Shown here: piece after piece, positions 38,889 to 47,540 of the stretch
Numbering within the stretch: the first letter of the stretch is position 1
Layout of the letters: each line of letters starts with the position of its first letter
From: an uncultured Alteromonadaceae bacterium
GTDB taxonomy: Bacteria; Pseudomonadota; Gammaproteobacteria; Enterobacterales; Alteromonadaceae
NCBI GenBank assembly: GCA_938085045.1
Contig: CALKGI010000106.1
Coordinates: 1 to 64,000 of the forward strand
DNA length: 64,000 nt
Reading direction: 5' to 3'
Notes under the pieces: generated by a model
Databases searched by the model: none
What the model was told of the DNA's origin: nothing
What the model saw: the letters and a program-made list of their open reading frames with translations, nothing else
Made by a program: the position numbers and the translations under genes

Positions 38889-41597
38889 ATGATAGCAAAA
38901 CTATTCACCAAATTATTTGGTAGCCGCAACGACCGTCTGATTAAAAAGATGGGCGTGCCTGTAAAACAGATCAACGCGTATGAAGCTGAGTATGAACAAC
39001 TTGACGACGATGCGCTTAAAGGTAAAACAGCCGAGTTTAGGCAGCGTATCAGCGATGGCGAAACCGTCAACGCGTTGATGCCAGAGGCTTTTGCCGTGGT
39101 CCGTGAGGTGTCCAAGCGAGTGTTTGGTTTGCGTCATTTTGATGTGCAGATGATTGGTGGCATGGTGCTTAACGATGGCAAAATCTCTGAGATGCGTACA
39201 GGTGAAGGTAAAACCCTAACCGCCACGTTGCCAGCCTACCTTAATGCCTTAAGCGGTAAAGGCGTTCACGTAATTACCGTGAATGATTACCTTGCTGCCC
39301 GTGATGCTGAAACTAACCGTCCATTGTTTGAATTTCTCGACATGAGTGTTGGCTGTAACATCCCAGGTATGACCCATCCTGATAAACAAGCCGCTTATGC
39401 CGCTGATATCACTTATGGTACCAACAACGAATTTGGTTTTGACTATTTGCGTGACAACATGGCGTTTTCACCGCAAGAACGTGTTCAACGTCCATTAAAT
39501 TTTGCCATCATCGATGAAGTCGATTCAATATTAATTGATGAGGCCAGAACGCCGCTTATCATTTCAGGCGGTGCAGAAGACAGCTCTGAGTTGTACAAAA
39601 AAATCAACCTGATAGTGCCAGACTTAGAATTACAAGACAAAGAAGACACTGAGGAATACGTAGGTGAAGGTGACTTCACTATCGATGAAAAAGCCAAACA
39701 GGTTTATTTAACTGAACGTGGCCAGATTAAAGTTGAAGAAATTCTGCAAGGAAAAGGCATCATCAACGAAGGTGAGTCTTTGTATGCTGCCAGCAACATC
39801 ACTTTGTTGAGCCATGTATATGCGGCGCTTCGTGCCCACAAACTCTATCAAAAAGATGTCGATTATATCGTTAAGAATGATGAGGTTATCATTGTTGATG
39901 AACATACTGGTCGTACTATGGAAGGACGTCGTTGGTCTGAAGGTTTGCATCAGGCGGTTGAGGCCAAAGAAGGCGTCAACATTCAAAACGAAAACCAAAC
40001 ATTGGCCTCTATTACCTTCCAGAACTATTTTCGCATCTACGAAAAATTAGGTGGTATGACTGGTACTGCCGACACAGAAGCTTTTGAATTCCAACACATT
40101 TACGGCCTTGAAACCGTAGTTGTACCAACCAACAGACCTATGGTTCGTGATGACCGCACCGATTTGGTTTATTTGAGTGTAACTGAAAAATACGAAGCTA
40201 TCGTTGAAGATATCGTCGATTGTCAAAAGCGCGGACAGCCTTCGTTGGTGGGTACCATCTCGATTGAAAGCTCTGAGATTCTGTCAAAGTTTTTGCGTGA
40301 AAAGAAAATCGAACACAAGGTATTGAACGCCAAATTCCATGCTCAAGAAGCTGAAATTGTAGAAGATGCCGGTAACTTAGGCGCGGTAACCATCGCCACC
40401 AATATGGCCGGTCGTGGTACAGATATCGTGCTCGGTGGTAACTGGAAAGGACAAGCACAAAGACTCAAAAACCCTACCGAAGAAAAACTCAAAGAGCTTG
40501 AAGCCCAGTGGGAAGAAAACCACGCCAAAGTATTGGCCGCTGGTGGCTTGCATATCATTGGTACTGAACGTCATGAATCACGCCGTATTGATAACCAGTT
40601 ACGTGGTCGTTCTGGTCGTCAGGGTGATGCTGGTTCATCACGTTTTTACTTATCAATGGAAGATTCATTGATGCGCATATTCGCCACCGAACGCATGACC
40701 AACATGATGCGTAAAATTGGCATGGAACCAGGCGAAGCTATCGAGCATCCGTGGGTTAACCGCGCTATCGAAAACGCTCAGCGTAAAGTTGAAGGCCGTA
40801 ACTTCGACATACGTAAACAACTGCTTGAATTTGATGATGTTGCCAACGACCAACGTAAAGTGGTTTACCAGCAGCGTAACGAATTGCTTGACGAAGCCGA
40901 CATTGCTGAAAGCATTGAAGCCATTCGCGAAGATGTGGTCGACAGCACTATTAGCAGTTACATTCCGCCCCAGTCTTTGGAAGAAATGTGGGATGTGTCT
41001 GGTCTTGAAGAACGTTTGAAAAATGATTTTGCTATCGAAATGCCGATTCAACAGTGGTTGGATGACGATGATAAATTGCATGAAGAAAAAATGCGCGAGA
41101 AGATACTTGAAACAATTGTTGGTGCATATAAAGCCAAAGAAGAAAGAGTTAGCCCAGATGTAATTCGCCAGTTTGAAAAAGCGATTATGTTGCAAAGCCT
41201 TGACCAACACTGGAAAGAGCATTTGGCTGCGATGGATCACTTGCGCCAAGGTATTCATTTGCGTAGTTACGCTCAAAAGAATCCTAAGCAAGAGTATAAG
41301 CGTGAATCTTTTGAATTGTTTACCGACATGCTTGAGCTGTTAAAAGTAGACGTTATCAATATCTTGTCTAAAGTGCAGGTTCAGGCTGAAGAAGATGTTG
41401 AAGCGGTTGATGAGCAACGCCGTCATGCCGCTGAAGTGCCGCACAATTATCAGCACGAAGAAAGTGGTCAGTTAGGCGAGCACGCTGAAGCTGCGCAGGA
41501 ATCAGAGATGCGTCAGGGGCCTAAAATTGGCCGTAACGACCCTTGTCATTGTGGTTCTGGTAAGAAGTTCAAACAGTGTCACGGTAAATTGACCTAA
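38889..41597 (+). CDS. secA: Preprotein translocase ATPase SecA
   Basis: 902 residues, like E. coli SecA (901). Walker [22 protein letters not shown], the preprotein cross-linking domain, [13 protein letters not shown]-like Walker B ([16 protein letters not shown]), [17 protein letters not shown] of the second nucleotide-binding lobe, and a C-terminal zinc finger [13 protein letters not shown] that binds SecB. It drives protein export through SecYEG. No secM-like gene precedes it; the upstream gap is short and shows no arrest peptide. Confidence 0.99.
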   Translation: MIAKLFTKLFGSRNDRLIKKMGVPVKQINAYEAEYEQLDDDALKGKTAEFRQRISDGETVNALMPEAFAVVREVSKRVFGLRHFDVQMIGGMVLNDGKISEMRTGEGKTLTATLPAYLNALSGKGVHVITVNDYLAARDAETNRPLFEFLDMSVGCNIPGMTHPDKQAAYAADITYGTNNEFGFDYLRDNMAFSPQERVQRPLNFAIIDEVDSILIDEARTPLIISGGAEDSSELYKKINLIVPDLELQDKEDTEEYVGEGDFTIDEKAKQVYLTERGQIKVEEILQGKGIINEGESLYAASNITLLSHVYAALRAHKLYQKDVDYIVKNDEVIIVDEHTGRTMEGRRWSEGLHQAVEAKEGVNIQNENQTLASITFQNYFRIYEKLGGMTGTADTEAFEFQHIYGLETVVVPTNRPMVRDDRTDLVYLSVTEKYEAIVEDIVDCQKRGQPSLVGTISIESSEILSKFLREKKIEHKVLNAKFHAQEAEIVEDAGNLGAVTIATNMAGRGTDIVLGGNWKGQAQRLKNPTEEKLKELEAQWEENHAKVLAAGGLHIIGTERHESRRIDNQLRGRSGRQGDAGSSRFYLSMEDSLMRIFATERMTNMMRKIGMEPGEAIEHPWVNRAIENAQRKVEGRNFDIRKQLLEFDDVANDQRKVVYQQRNELLDEADIAESIEAIREDVVDSTISSYIPPQSLEEMWDVSGLEERLKNDFAIEMPIQQWLDDDDKLHEEKMREKILETIVGAYKAKEERVSPDVIRQFEKAIMLQSLDQHWKEHLAAMDHLRQGIHLRSYAQKNPKQEYKRESFELFTDMLELLKVDVINILSKVQVQAEEDVEAVDEQRRHAAEVPHNYQHEESGQLGEHAEAAQESEMRQGPKIGRNDPCHCGSGKKFKQCHGKLT

Positions 41598-41620
41598 GAG
41601 GCTTTCGCCTCTTATTGTAG
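41595..41620 (+). terminator. Possible secA terminator hairpin
   Basis: A perfect 8-base stem TAAGAGGC / GCCTCTTA with a TTTC loop, including the secA stop codon itself. The following T tract is weak (TTGTAG), so termination may also depend on the palindrome just downstream. Confidence 0.55.
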
Positions 41621-41629
41621 GGCGTTTGA

Positions 41630-41681
41630 TAGGTTTTGTAGGAGTGAGCGCCAGCTCGCTCCTACGACAGACCAAAACCTA
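41630..41681. repeat. REP-like palindrome between secA and exbD
   Basis: GTAGGAGTGAGC-GCCA-GCTCGCTCCTAC (41638-41665) forms a 12-base stem with one G-U pair, the typical form of gammaproteobacterial REP sequences. It is enclosed by TAGGTTTTG / CAAAACCTA, which lengthens the palindrome. It sits between convergent genes and its right end overlaps the exbD stop codon. Confidence 0.75.
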
Positions 41682-42077
41682 CCGTGAAACAATAGAAATC
41701 CCCAATTCTTCAATCGTACTAACCTGATCCAATACCCCTACAACTAAGCTGTGTTTGGCTTGGTCATCAGCATCAATCAATACTTGCGTGTGATTATGTT
41801 GAGTCAGCATAGTTTCAATGTTGGCTGGAATACGTGCCATATCGACCATTCGGTTGTTCATCCAAATATCACCGTTATCTTTAATTTGAATCACGATGGC
41901 CGGGGCGGGATTAGGGTTGGCCATTTTTGCCGGTGGCCTTAGCACTTCAAGACCCGTGGATTGTAAAAAAGAAGTCGAGACGATAAAGAAGATCAGCATG
42001 ATAAATACAATATCGAGCATAGGTGTCATATCGACGTTGGCTTCTGAGTTTTCATAGTGGGTGGTTGCTTTTGACAT
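41679..42077 (-). CDS. exbD: ExbD/TolR-family biopolymer transport protein, without a partner exbB
   Basis: 132 residues: short cytoplasmic N terminus, one membrane helix PMLDIVFIMLIFFIVSTSFL with the conserved proton-pathway Asp22, and a periplasmic domain. It most resembles the ExbD2 type that energises TonB2 systems. GGAGAG just before the ATG is a good ribosome binding site. ExbD normally works with ExbB in a proton-driven motor, but no exbB or tonB is found on either side. It is either a relic, a spare subunit for a motor encoded elsewhere, or a piece left after rearrangement. The two TonB-dependent receptors in the window would need such a motor. Confidence 0.9.
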   Translation of the reverse strand: MSKATTHYENSEANVDMTPMLDIVFIMLIFFIVSTSFLQSTGLEVLRPPAKMANPNPAPAIVIQIKDNGDIWMNNRMVDMARIPANIETMLTQHNHTQVLIDADDQAKHSLVVGVLDQVSTIEELGISIVSR

Positions 42078-42483
42078 AGGACTCTCCAGAACGCCCGGCG
42101 ACCCTGCCCGTTAGGGTATGGGTGGACAGGTCATTTCATGTTTCAAACGATGAGGCCGGGGAACCTCGCTTTTGGCAGAGAGTTTTACTATGACCCAGCG
42201 ATAATGGGTGTTCAAGGAAATGGCGAGGGTTTACGACAGGCGTGGTGTTTTGGCGGATGAATGGTTCTTTAAACGCAAAGTTCACCGTGGGGGAAAATAA
42301 ATGCTAAAAGATAAGGTCAAAAACTTTACCACAGAGGGCACAGGGAGCACAGAGAAAAGCAAAAAACAAAAAAGCTGCTAACTGCTCGAAGAATGGGTGT
42401 ATAGCGGCGTAATCTTCTTAGTCTTTCCTCCGTGTTCTCTGTGGTTAAAAAGCTTTTGATTTTCGCCTTTTTTTTGGGGGCTC
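42078..42483. other. Intergenic region upstream of exbD, no gene
   Basis: About 240 GC-richer bases (42085-42300) carry short hairpins (ACCCT/AGGGT near 42110; ACCCA/TGGGT near 42193) but no open frame that looks like exbB or anything I recognise. Then follows the second CACAGAG palindrome. The different base composition of the first part suggests an inserted repeat or remnant. Confidence 0.4.
42321..42458. repeat. CACAGAG palindrome, copy 2
   Basis: TTTACCACAGAGGGCACAG... in the left arm (42321-42360) is inverted in the right arm (42420-42458, ...GTTCTCTGTGGTTAAA), with about 60 bases between. Same family as the palindromes at 9630-9716 and 56901-57070. Confidence 0.7.
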
Positions 42484-43566
42484 TTAACTTACCTTAGCCA
42501 TCAAATAAGTATCAACATATTGCCCATCGCGAAAAGCATACCCTTTGGCTGTGCCTTCGAGCACAAATCCGTGTTTCTCGTAGAGCGCCTTACCTGCGGT
42601 ATTGTCTGTGTATACTTCAAGTTCAATACGTGTGACGGCCAGCCAGTTGTTGGCAAGATCTATCATTGCCGCAATTAATTTAGAGCCAACGCCCTGACCT
42701 TGGACGTTTTCGCTGACAGCCATGCCAATGTTGGCCACATGTTTTCGTCTGGGTGAGCTGAACACTTCCATGCCAATTTGGCCGACAATTTTACCGTCTA
42801 ACTCGGCCACCAGGCTATAGACATTGTCGCTGCTTTTACTCAGGCGTTGTTGCCATTTATCTTCTGAAGGGTAGGGCAGTTGTAATGTGCCTGCGTAACA
42901 CGAAGGCTGTTGGTAAATTTCTTTGATGGCCACATAATCTTGTGGCTCTGAATGTCTGATGGTGATATTCATAGGAATTCCCTTATTAATAATATTGCCC
43001 AAAACACTGGCGGCTTCATCGTTGTAATTGTCTGACTGCGGATTCATAAAGCCATGACGCCAAGTGGTTTTGATGCACTGAACCGCATTTGATTTTGACA
43101 CACTTTGAATGACTTTATCTACATCAAAATGATCTTCTTCGCACGGGAATATTAGGGTAACAGGGCAATTGGGATTAACGCCAAGGTGATGGCGAATTTG
43201 GCTAGGATAAAAGCCGATAAGGTGTTCTATGGTGCCCGGGCTGAAACGCTCGGTTAGCCTGAATGCAGCTGATGCACCAGCGCTAAATGAAAGTATTTTT
43301 ACCTTTGTGGACAAAGAATCAATGACAGAGAAAATTTTGTCAACATAGGCATCATGACCGCATTGTTCGATAAATCTTTGGTATGCCTGAGCTTCGTTGG
43401 CAAAGGTTTGGCGTACGCCTTGATAGGGGTCGACAATAGTTGCACAGTGTCCATTTTTTAAGGTAAGAGCAAGGTCAATTATGTCGTCAGTTAAACCAAA
43501 GATATCGGTGATAATAACAAGCGCGGTAGTGCTGGGGTTTAAACTTATACTTAAACTCAAGTTCAA
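42484..43566 (-). CDS. Dienelactone-hydrolase-like / YhhY-like GNAT acetyltransferase fusion
   Basis: 360 residues. Residues 1-193 read as an alpha/beta hydrolase of dienelactone hydrolase type: nucleophile Ser95 in SFSAG (Cys in classical enzymes), an acidic residue in EEDHFD, and His171 in WRHGF. Residues 199-360 are an N-acetyltransferase closely resembling E. coli YhhY (IRHSEPQDY, PYPSEDKWQQRL, NVQGQGVGSKL, NWLAVTRIELEVYTDN, YEKHGF). TTG start overlapping the tetR stop (TTGA). Met199 is preceded by AAGGGA at good distance, so a separate acetyltransferase could also be made, or two genes fused recently. Substrates unknown; a detoxifying role would fit the exporter operon (inference). Confidence 0.82.
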   Translation of the reverse strand: MNLSLSISLNPSTTALVIITDIFGLTDDIIDLALTLKNGHCATIVDPYQGVRQTFANEAQAYQRFIEQCGHDAYVDKIFSVIDSLSTKVKILSFSAGASAAFRLTERFSPGTIEHLIGFYPSQIRHHLGVNPNCPVTLIFPCEEDHFDVDKVIQSVSKSNAVQCIKTTWRHGFMNPQSDNYNDEAASVLGNIINKGIPMNITIRHSEPQDYVAIKEIYQQPSCYAGTLQLPYPSEDKWQQRLSKSSDNVYSLVAELDGKIVGQIGMEVFSSPRRKHVANIGMAVSENVQGQGVGSKLIAAMIDLANNWLAVTRIELEVYTDNTAGKALYEKHGFVLEGTAKGYAFRDGQYVDTYLMAKVS

Positions 43567-44165
43567 GCCCTTAAACTGCCAATATAATCTGCTAACACAC
43601 CGGTAAGTTTCTTCATCATATCGTTATCTTGCATACACTTAATGGCACCAATAATGCCTTGCAGTGAACTGATGATAAATATGGCTATGACTGTAGGGTC
43701 TACCGAGTCTTTAACTGTGCCGTTGGCTTTTCCGCGCTCAAGCGCCTCGGCAATTGAGCCACTCCACAGGTTGTAAATTCGCTCTAACCTTTCTTGAAAA
43801 CCTTCATCTAGCCCCGCCATTTCTTGTGAAATGTTATTGAGTGGGCAACCTTGCTCCATTTCTTCGAGGGTCATATCGCAAGTTGAGTTTTCGAGCACCT
43901 GTTTAATTGCGGTGATTGGGTCTTGGCAATCGCGCAATGGCTCTACCCAACGGGTTTCCATCTCTTTTTGCAGCAATTCGTCGACTACCGCATAACCGAG
44001 CGCTTGCTTGTTGGCAAAGTGATGATACAACGCACCTTTGGCCAAACCGGTTGCCGCAAGAATCTGGTCAACTCTCATTCCCTGATAGCCGTTACGGTAC
44101 ATTAATAGGAATGTTGCCTGTAAAATACGTTCTCTTGTTTGTTCTGCGTTTCGTTCTACTGCCAT
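43563..44165 (-). CDS. TetR-family transcriptional regulator
   Basis: 200 residues. The N-terminal helix-turn-helix (RERILQATFLLMYRNGYQGMRVDQILAATGLAKGALYHHFANKQAL) is a textbook TetR domain; the C-terminal ligand-binding part (about 80-195) is close to the TetR_C subfamily seen with CPLNN. It is the third gene of the leftward operon and overlaps the hydrolase/acetyltransferase gene by three bases. The operon promoter contains two AGACCA/TGGTCT operators typical for this branch of the family, so it probably represses its own operon and is released by a ligand related to the exporter's substrate (inference). Confidence 0.93.
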   Translation of the reverse strand: MAVERNAEQTRERILQATFLLMYRNGYQGMRVDQILAATGLAKGALYHHFANKQALGYAVVDELLQKEMETRWVEPLRDCQDPITAIKQVLENSTCDMTLEEMEQGCPLNNISQEMAGLDEGFQERLERIYNLWSGSIAEALERGKANGTVKDSVDPTVIAIFIISSLQGIIGAIKCMQDNDMMKKLTGVLADYIGSLRA

Positions 44166-44289
44166 TGTCTTTACCTTTATTACCGCTGTTGTTACGACAT
44201 CCTGTCTTCGATTGCTTGGATTATAACAAACTCGAAAGCCGCCGGTGCTGTTTGTTGCAGCAATCGGCGGCTAAAAAGAAGATCAAATG

Positions 44290-45099
44290 TTACCTAGCCC
44301 GTTTAAGACCCGACTTCGAAAAGTCTTTTTCGGCCAGCCCTACCTGAAACTGATAATTTTGCCATCTCAAATCAGTAGACTTACCGGTTTGATGGTTCAC
44401 CATCGTCATCAATGCTGGTCGCCAATAGGTATCTAAATAACGTTGATAATCTGTCGCGGTCAACGTTTTGAGTAGCGTGCCTTTACGGTCATAAAATTCA
44501 ATTTTATGGGCGCGTAATTCTTGCTTGTCTAGCCATACCAACTGGTACTTGTAACCCGAGTTTTTATAGTTCGGTGTGTACTTAACCAAATGGCTGTCCA
44601 TCGAATTAACGGTTTCTTCTTTGATGAACTGGTAGCTATATTTTTCGACTTCAAAAGAAGCTAAATCTTCAAAGGCAAACTCACTGCCCATAAACGGCCC
44701 TGACTTGGTGGCCGACGAAATGCGCTTAACACGTTTGAGTGCAGGCAAATATAACCATTGCTCGTCGGCATCAACCGCATGAGAGAAAGACAAAAATGCA
44801 GTGCCTTTAACGTCTCTTGGTTGGTCAAATACCGTCAGGCTTTTGTCGCCGTCGTTGGTCATTTCCATCGACTTGATACGGATTTTGCGCATACTGGTTT
44901 TACCCTGTTTGTTGCGCAACATCATTTGCATATCGGCGGTTGAGTCTTTCCAGCCAAAGTCTCTAAGCTTGGCTTCTTTGGCAATCGACAAACCTTTGGT
45001 TCGTTCTGCCATTTCTGGTGCCGCCTGTGCGGCACCACTGAGTACACTGACTAATGAAAAACTAAGCAGTGACAGGCTTAACAGTATCGAGCGCTTCAT
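44290..45099 (-). CDS. LolA-like periplasmic 'outer membrane lipoprotein-sorting protein'
   Basis: 269 residues with a signal peptide ending AAQA-A. The body matches the LolA-like family (PF17131 type): RDFGWKDSTADMQMMLRN, GTAFLSFSH, DEQWLYLPALKRVKRISS, GPFMGSEFAFEDL. Members are predicted half-open beta-barrels that shuttle lipids or lipoproteins in the periplasm and are commonly encoded beside MMPL/RND transporters, as here. It overlaps the RND gene by 38 bases, so translation is closely coupled. It probably accepts the substrate moved by the RND protein (inference); it is not the housekeeping LolA. Confidence 0.88.
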   Translation of the reverse strand: MKRSILLSLSLLSFSLVSVLSGAAQAAPEMAERTKGLSIAKEAKLRDFGWKDSTADMQMMLRNKQGKTSMRKIRIKSMEMTNDGDKSLTVFDQPRDVKGTAFLSFSHAVDADEQWLYLPALKRVKRISSATKSGPFMGSEFAFEDLASFEVEKYSYQFIKEETVNSMDSHLVKYTPNYKNSGYKYQLVWLDKQELRAHKIEFYDRKGTLLKTLTATDYQRYLDTYWRPALMTMVNHQTGKSTDLRWQNYQFQVGLAEKDFSKSGLKRAR

Positions 45100-47377
45100 C
45101 TTTTTTTCCTTCTAATTTAATCAATAATGGGGGTAACAATAGAAAATCTACGGCCAACGCAACGGCAATGGTGATTGCAGTCAAAAGGCCCATGTCTGAG
45201 TTCATTCTAAAGGTTGAGAACATCAGTACTGAGAAACCTGTGACCAATACGGCGGTAGTAACCATAAGTGCGCTACCGACATTTCTAAACGCATAGCGAA
45301 TGGCTTCTTGCGTGGTGAATTGTTTTTCTCGTTTGGCACGCATGTACTTACTTAAAAAGTGCACCGTATCGTCGACAACAATACCCAATGTCATACCTGC
45401 AACGATAGATACCGACATACCGATGTTGGCTGACAATATGCCCCAGGCACCAAAAGCGATGGCGACCGGCACTAGGTTTGGCACTAGGCTGATTAAGCCC
45501 ATTTTGACTGAACGCAGTGCAAAAATCAGTATCATCGAAATCAGTATCAAGGCCACGACAGCACCGCCAACTAAGCTTATGGCGTTGCGTTTGCCAATGT
45601 GTGAGAACATCAGTGAGGTGCTGGCAACATCAACATCGTACTGAGGAGCATTAGTTTGCAGCCAGTTATTGAGGTTTTGTTCTAGTGCCAACATTTGCTG
45701 GCTCGACATTTCACGCAACGACATGGTTACTCGGGTTGATGATTTGGCGATATCAATTTGGTTGTTTAAATCCAAACCATACGGCAAAGACATTTCGTAC
45801 AACAAAAGGTATTGGGCCGCCAAGTCACGTTGCTCTGGTAGTAAATACCAGTTAGGGTCGTCACCGTGCATGTTTTTGTTCAAACGGGTCATGATGTCGG
45901 TCAGACTATTTACGTGTAGTACCTCGGGCAACGTTTTAGCGTAATTAACAAAATCGTTAAGTGTTTTCAAAAATGCAGGTTCGCTAATGCCGTTGTCTTC
46001 ACCACTTTTTAATGAATATTCAATGGTGTAAGGGCCAACCAAGTGTTTGGTTGCGTAGTCGGTGTCGGCTCTAAAATCTAGGCTGGTATCGAAGTATTTA
46101 ACGTACTCGTCATTAAGCTGGTTATTGGGTATAAAGGTCATCATAAATACGCTTAGAATAACCATGCCATACAATAACTTGGTGTTATTGTTGATGACAA
46201 AATTACTGAGCTTATTCATTTTGCTTTCGTCGACGTCTTTGGCCTTTTTGACTCTTATCGGCAATATAACGGCCAAAGCAGGTAATAAGGTCACACTTAA
46301 AACAAACGCAGCAAATACACCTACGGCGACGATATTACCCAAGTGCACCAAAGGTGGTACGTCTGAGAAATTCATGGTCATAAAACCGATGATGGTGGTT
46401 ACCGAGGTTAGCAAAATGGGCTGCATGTTCACGCGTAAGCTTTCAGTTATTGCCTCTTGCTTATTCATGCCCAAACGCATACTGGCAATAAAAGTGACTA
46501 GAATGTGCACTGCATCGGCTACGGCCATGGTCAAAATAATGGTGGGTGCTGAGGCAGAGGGTGGGGTTAATTTGAACCCTGCCCAGCCAAACATGCCCAT
46601 GCCCACCAGAATCGACATAAAGATAATCACAACAGAAATAATGGTTGCGCTGACACTGCGAAGTAACACGCCCAATACCACGATAACCACCAAGAACATC
46701 AACGGCACCAAAGAAGCCATGTCGTTTTGTGAGCTTTCGCCAAAGGCGTTGTTGAGCATCATTATGCCTGTTAAACGAACGTCAATATTAGCGTCTCGTG
46801 CTTCGAGTTGTTTGGCCAAATCACGAGCAAATGCCACAACCTCTGGCACTTCAGATAAAGCTTTACCGGGCAGTTGAGTAGTGACGTTAATGGCGGTTAC
46901 CGTGGCTTGTTTGTTGATTAAGCGATTAACCAATAATGGCTCGGTGGTTGCTATGGTTTGCAATTCGGTTAAATCTGCGCTCGACATCTGAGTCGTGTCA
47001 CCGACTAAATCGGCCACTTCTAAATCGTCTTCAAAAGCGCGGGTATGTTGGTAGTTAGTAATTGAATCAACGCGGGTAGAGAAGGGAACTTGCCATGCTT
47101 GCTCGGTCATCCAGCGAATTTGCTCAAGGGTTTGCTTGGTAAAAACTAAGCCGTCTTTTGGCGTAATGACCATCAGCACGTTGTCTGACTTGTCGTAGGT
47201 ATCTTGCATGGCTTCAAAAGCCTGCAATTGTGGATTACCTTCGGCGAAAAATGCTCGGTAATCGGTGGTGAAAGCTAAGAAGCGGCCGCCACTGGCTGCC
47301 ATACCCACCCATAGTATTGTCATTAAAAGCACTAACCAGCGCCATTTAATGATTGTCTGGGCATATTTTATAACCAT
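45062..47377 (-). CDS. RND/MMPL-family transporter
   Basis: 771 residues in two repeats: TM1 (about 13-32), a periplasmic loop (35-225), TM2-6 (about 226-385), TM7 (about 397-413), a second loop (415-610), and TM8-12 (612-755). TLGIVVDDTVHFLSKY and TMAVADAVHILVTF are the paired intramembrane acidic motifs of the superfamily. The shape (two MMPL domains, no AcrB-like docking regions) fits exporters of lipids or hydrophobic compounds rather than AcrB-type pumps. It is the first gene of an operon with a LolA-like protein, a TetR regulator and the fusion enzyme. Ribosome binding site GGGAGAAC. Confidence 0.93.
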   Translation of the reverse strand: MVIKYAQTIIKWRWLVLLMTILWVGMAASGGRFLAFTTDYRAFFAEGNPQLQAFEAMQDTYDKSDNVLMVITPKDGLVFTKQTLEQIRWMTEQAWQVPFSTRVDSITNYQHTRAFEDDLEVADLVGDTTQMSSADLTELQTIATTEPLLVNRLINKQATVTAINVTTQLPGKALSEVPEVVAFARDLAKQLEARDANIDVRLTGIMMLNNAFGESSQNDMASLVPLMFLVVIVVLGVLLRSVSATIISVVIIFMSILVGMGMFGWAGFKLTPPSASAPTIILTMAVADAVHILVTFIASMRLGMNKQEAITESLRVNMQPILLTSVTTIIGFMTMNFSDVPPLVHLGNIVAVGVFAAFVLSVTLLPALAVILPIRVKKAKDVDESKMNKLSNFVINNNTKLLYGMVILSVFMMTFIPNNQLNDEYVKYFDTSLDFRADTDYATKHLVGPYTIEYSLKSGEDNGISEPAFLKTLNDFVNYAKTLPEVLHVNSLTDIMTRLNKNMHGDDPNWYLLPEQRDLAAQYLLLYEMSLPYGLDLNNQIDIAKSSTRVTMSLREMSSQQMLALEQNLNNWLQTNAPQYDVDVASTSLMFSHIGKRNAISLVGGAVVALILISMILIFALRSVKMGLISLVPNLVPVAIAFGAWGILSANIGMSVSIVAGMTLGIVVDDTVHFLSKYMRAKREKQFTTQEAIRYAFRNVGSALMVTTAVLVTGFSVLMFSTFRMNSDMGLLTAITIAVALAVDFLLLPPLLIKLEGKKDEALDTVKPVTA

Positions 47378-47397
47378 TTTTGTTCTCCCGATAGCTT

Positions 47398-47413
47398 CAG
47401 ACCAACTGGTCTG
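47398..47413. promoter_or_regulatory. TetR-type operator 1 of the RND operon
   Basis: CAGACCAACTGGTCTG: 7-base arms CAGACCA/TGGTCTG around two central bases. It lies between the predicted start of transcription and the RND start codon, a position suited to block elongation or initiation. Confidence 0.8.
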
Positions 47414-47421
47414 TTTGCGTT

Positions 47422-47450
47422 ATTAAATAACAAACCAACTGGTCTGTCAA
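47422..47450 (-). promoter_or_regulatory. Promoter of the RND / LolA-like / TetR operon
   Basis: On the minus strand TTGACA (47450-47445) and TTTAAT (47427-47422) are separated by exactly 17 bases. The second TetR-type operator lies in this spacer, so a bound repressor would exclude RNA polymerase. Confidence 0.75.
47431..47446. promoter_or_regulatory. TetR-type operator 2 of the RND operon
   Basis: CAAACCAACTGGTCTG, identical to operator 1 except one base. The two are 33 bases apart, about three helical turns, so two repressor dimers could bind the same face of the DNA. Confidence 0.8.
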
Positions 47451-47540
47451 ATATTTTTAGGCGCCAAGCTGTGAATAAAACCGATTGTTTTGTTAGAATG
47501 CGGTCGTTAAAACCCGCTCACTCTTTACCCGAGGCCAAAT

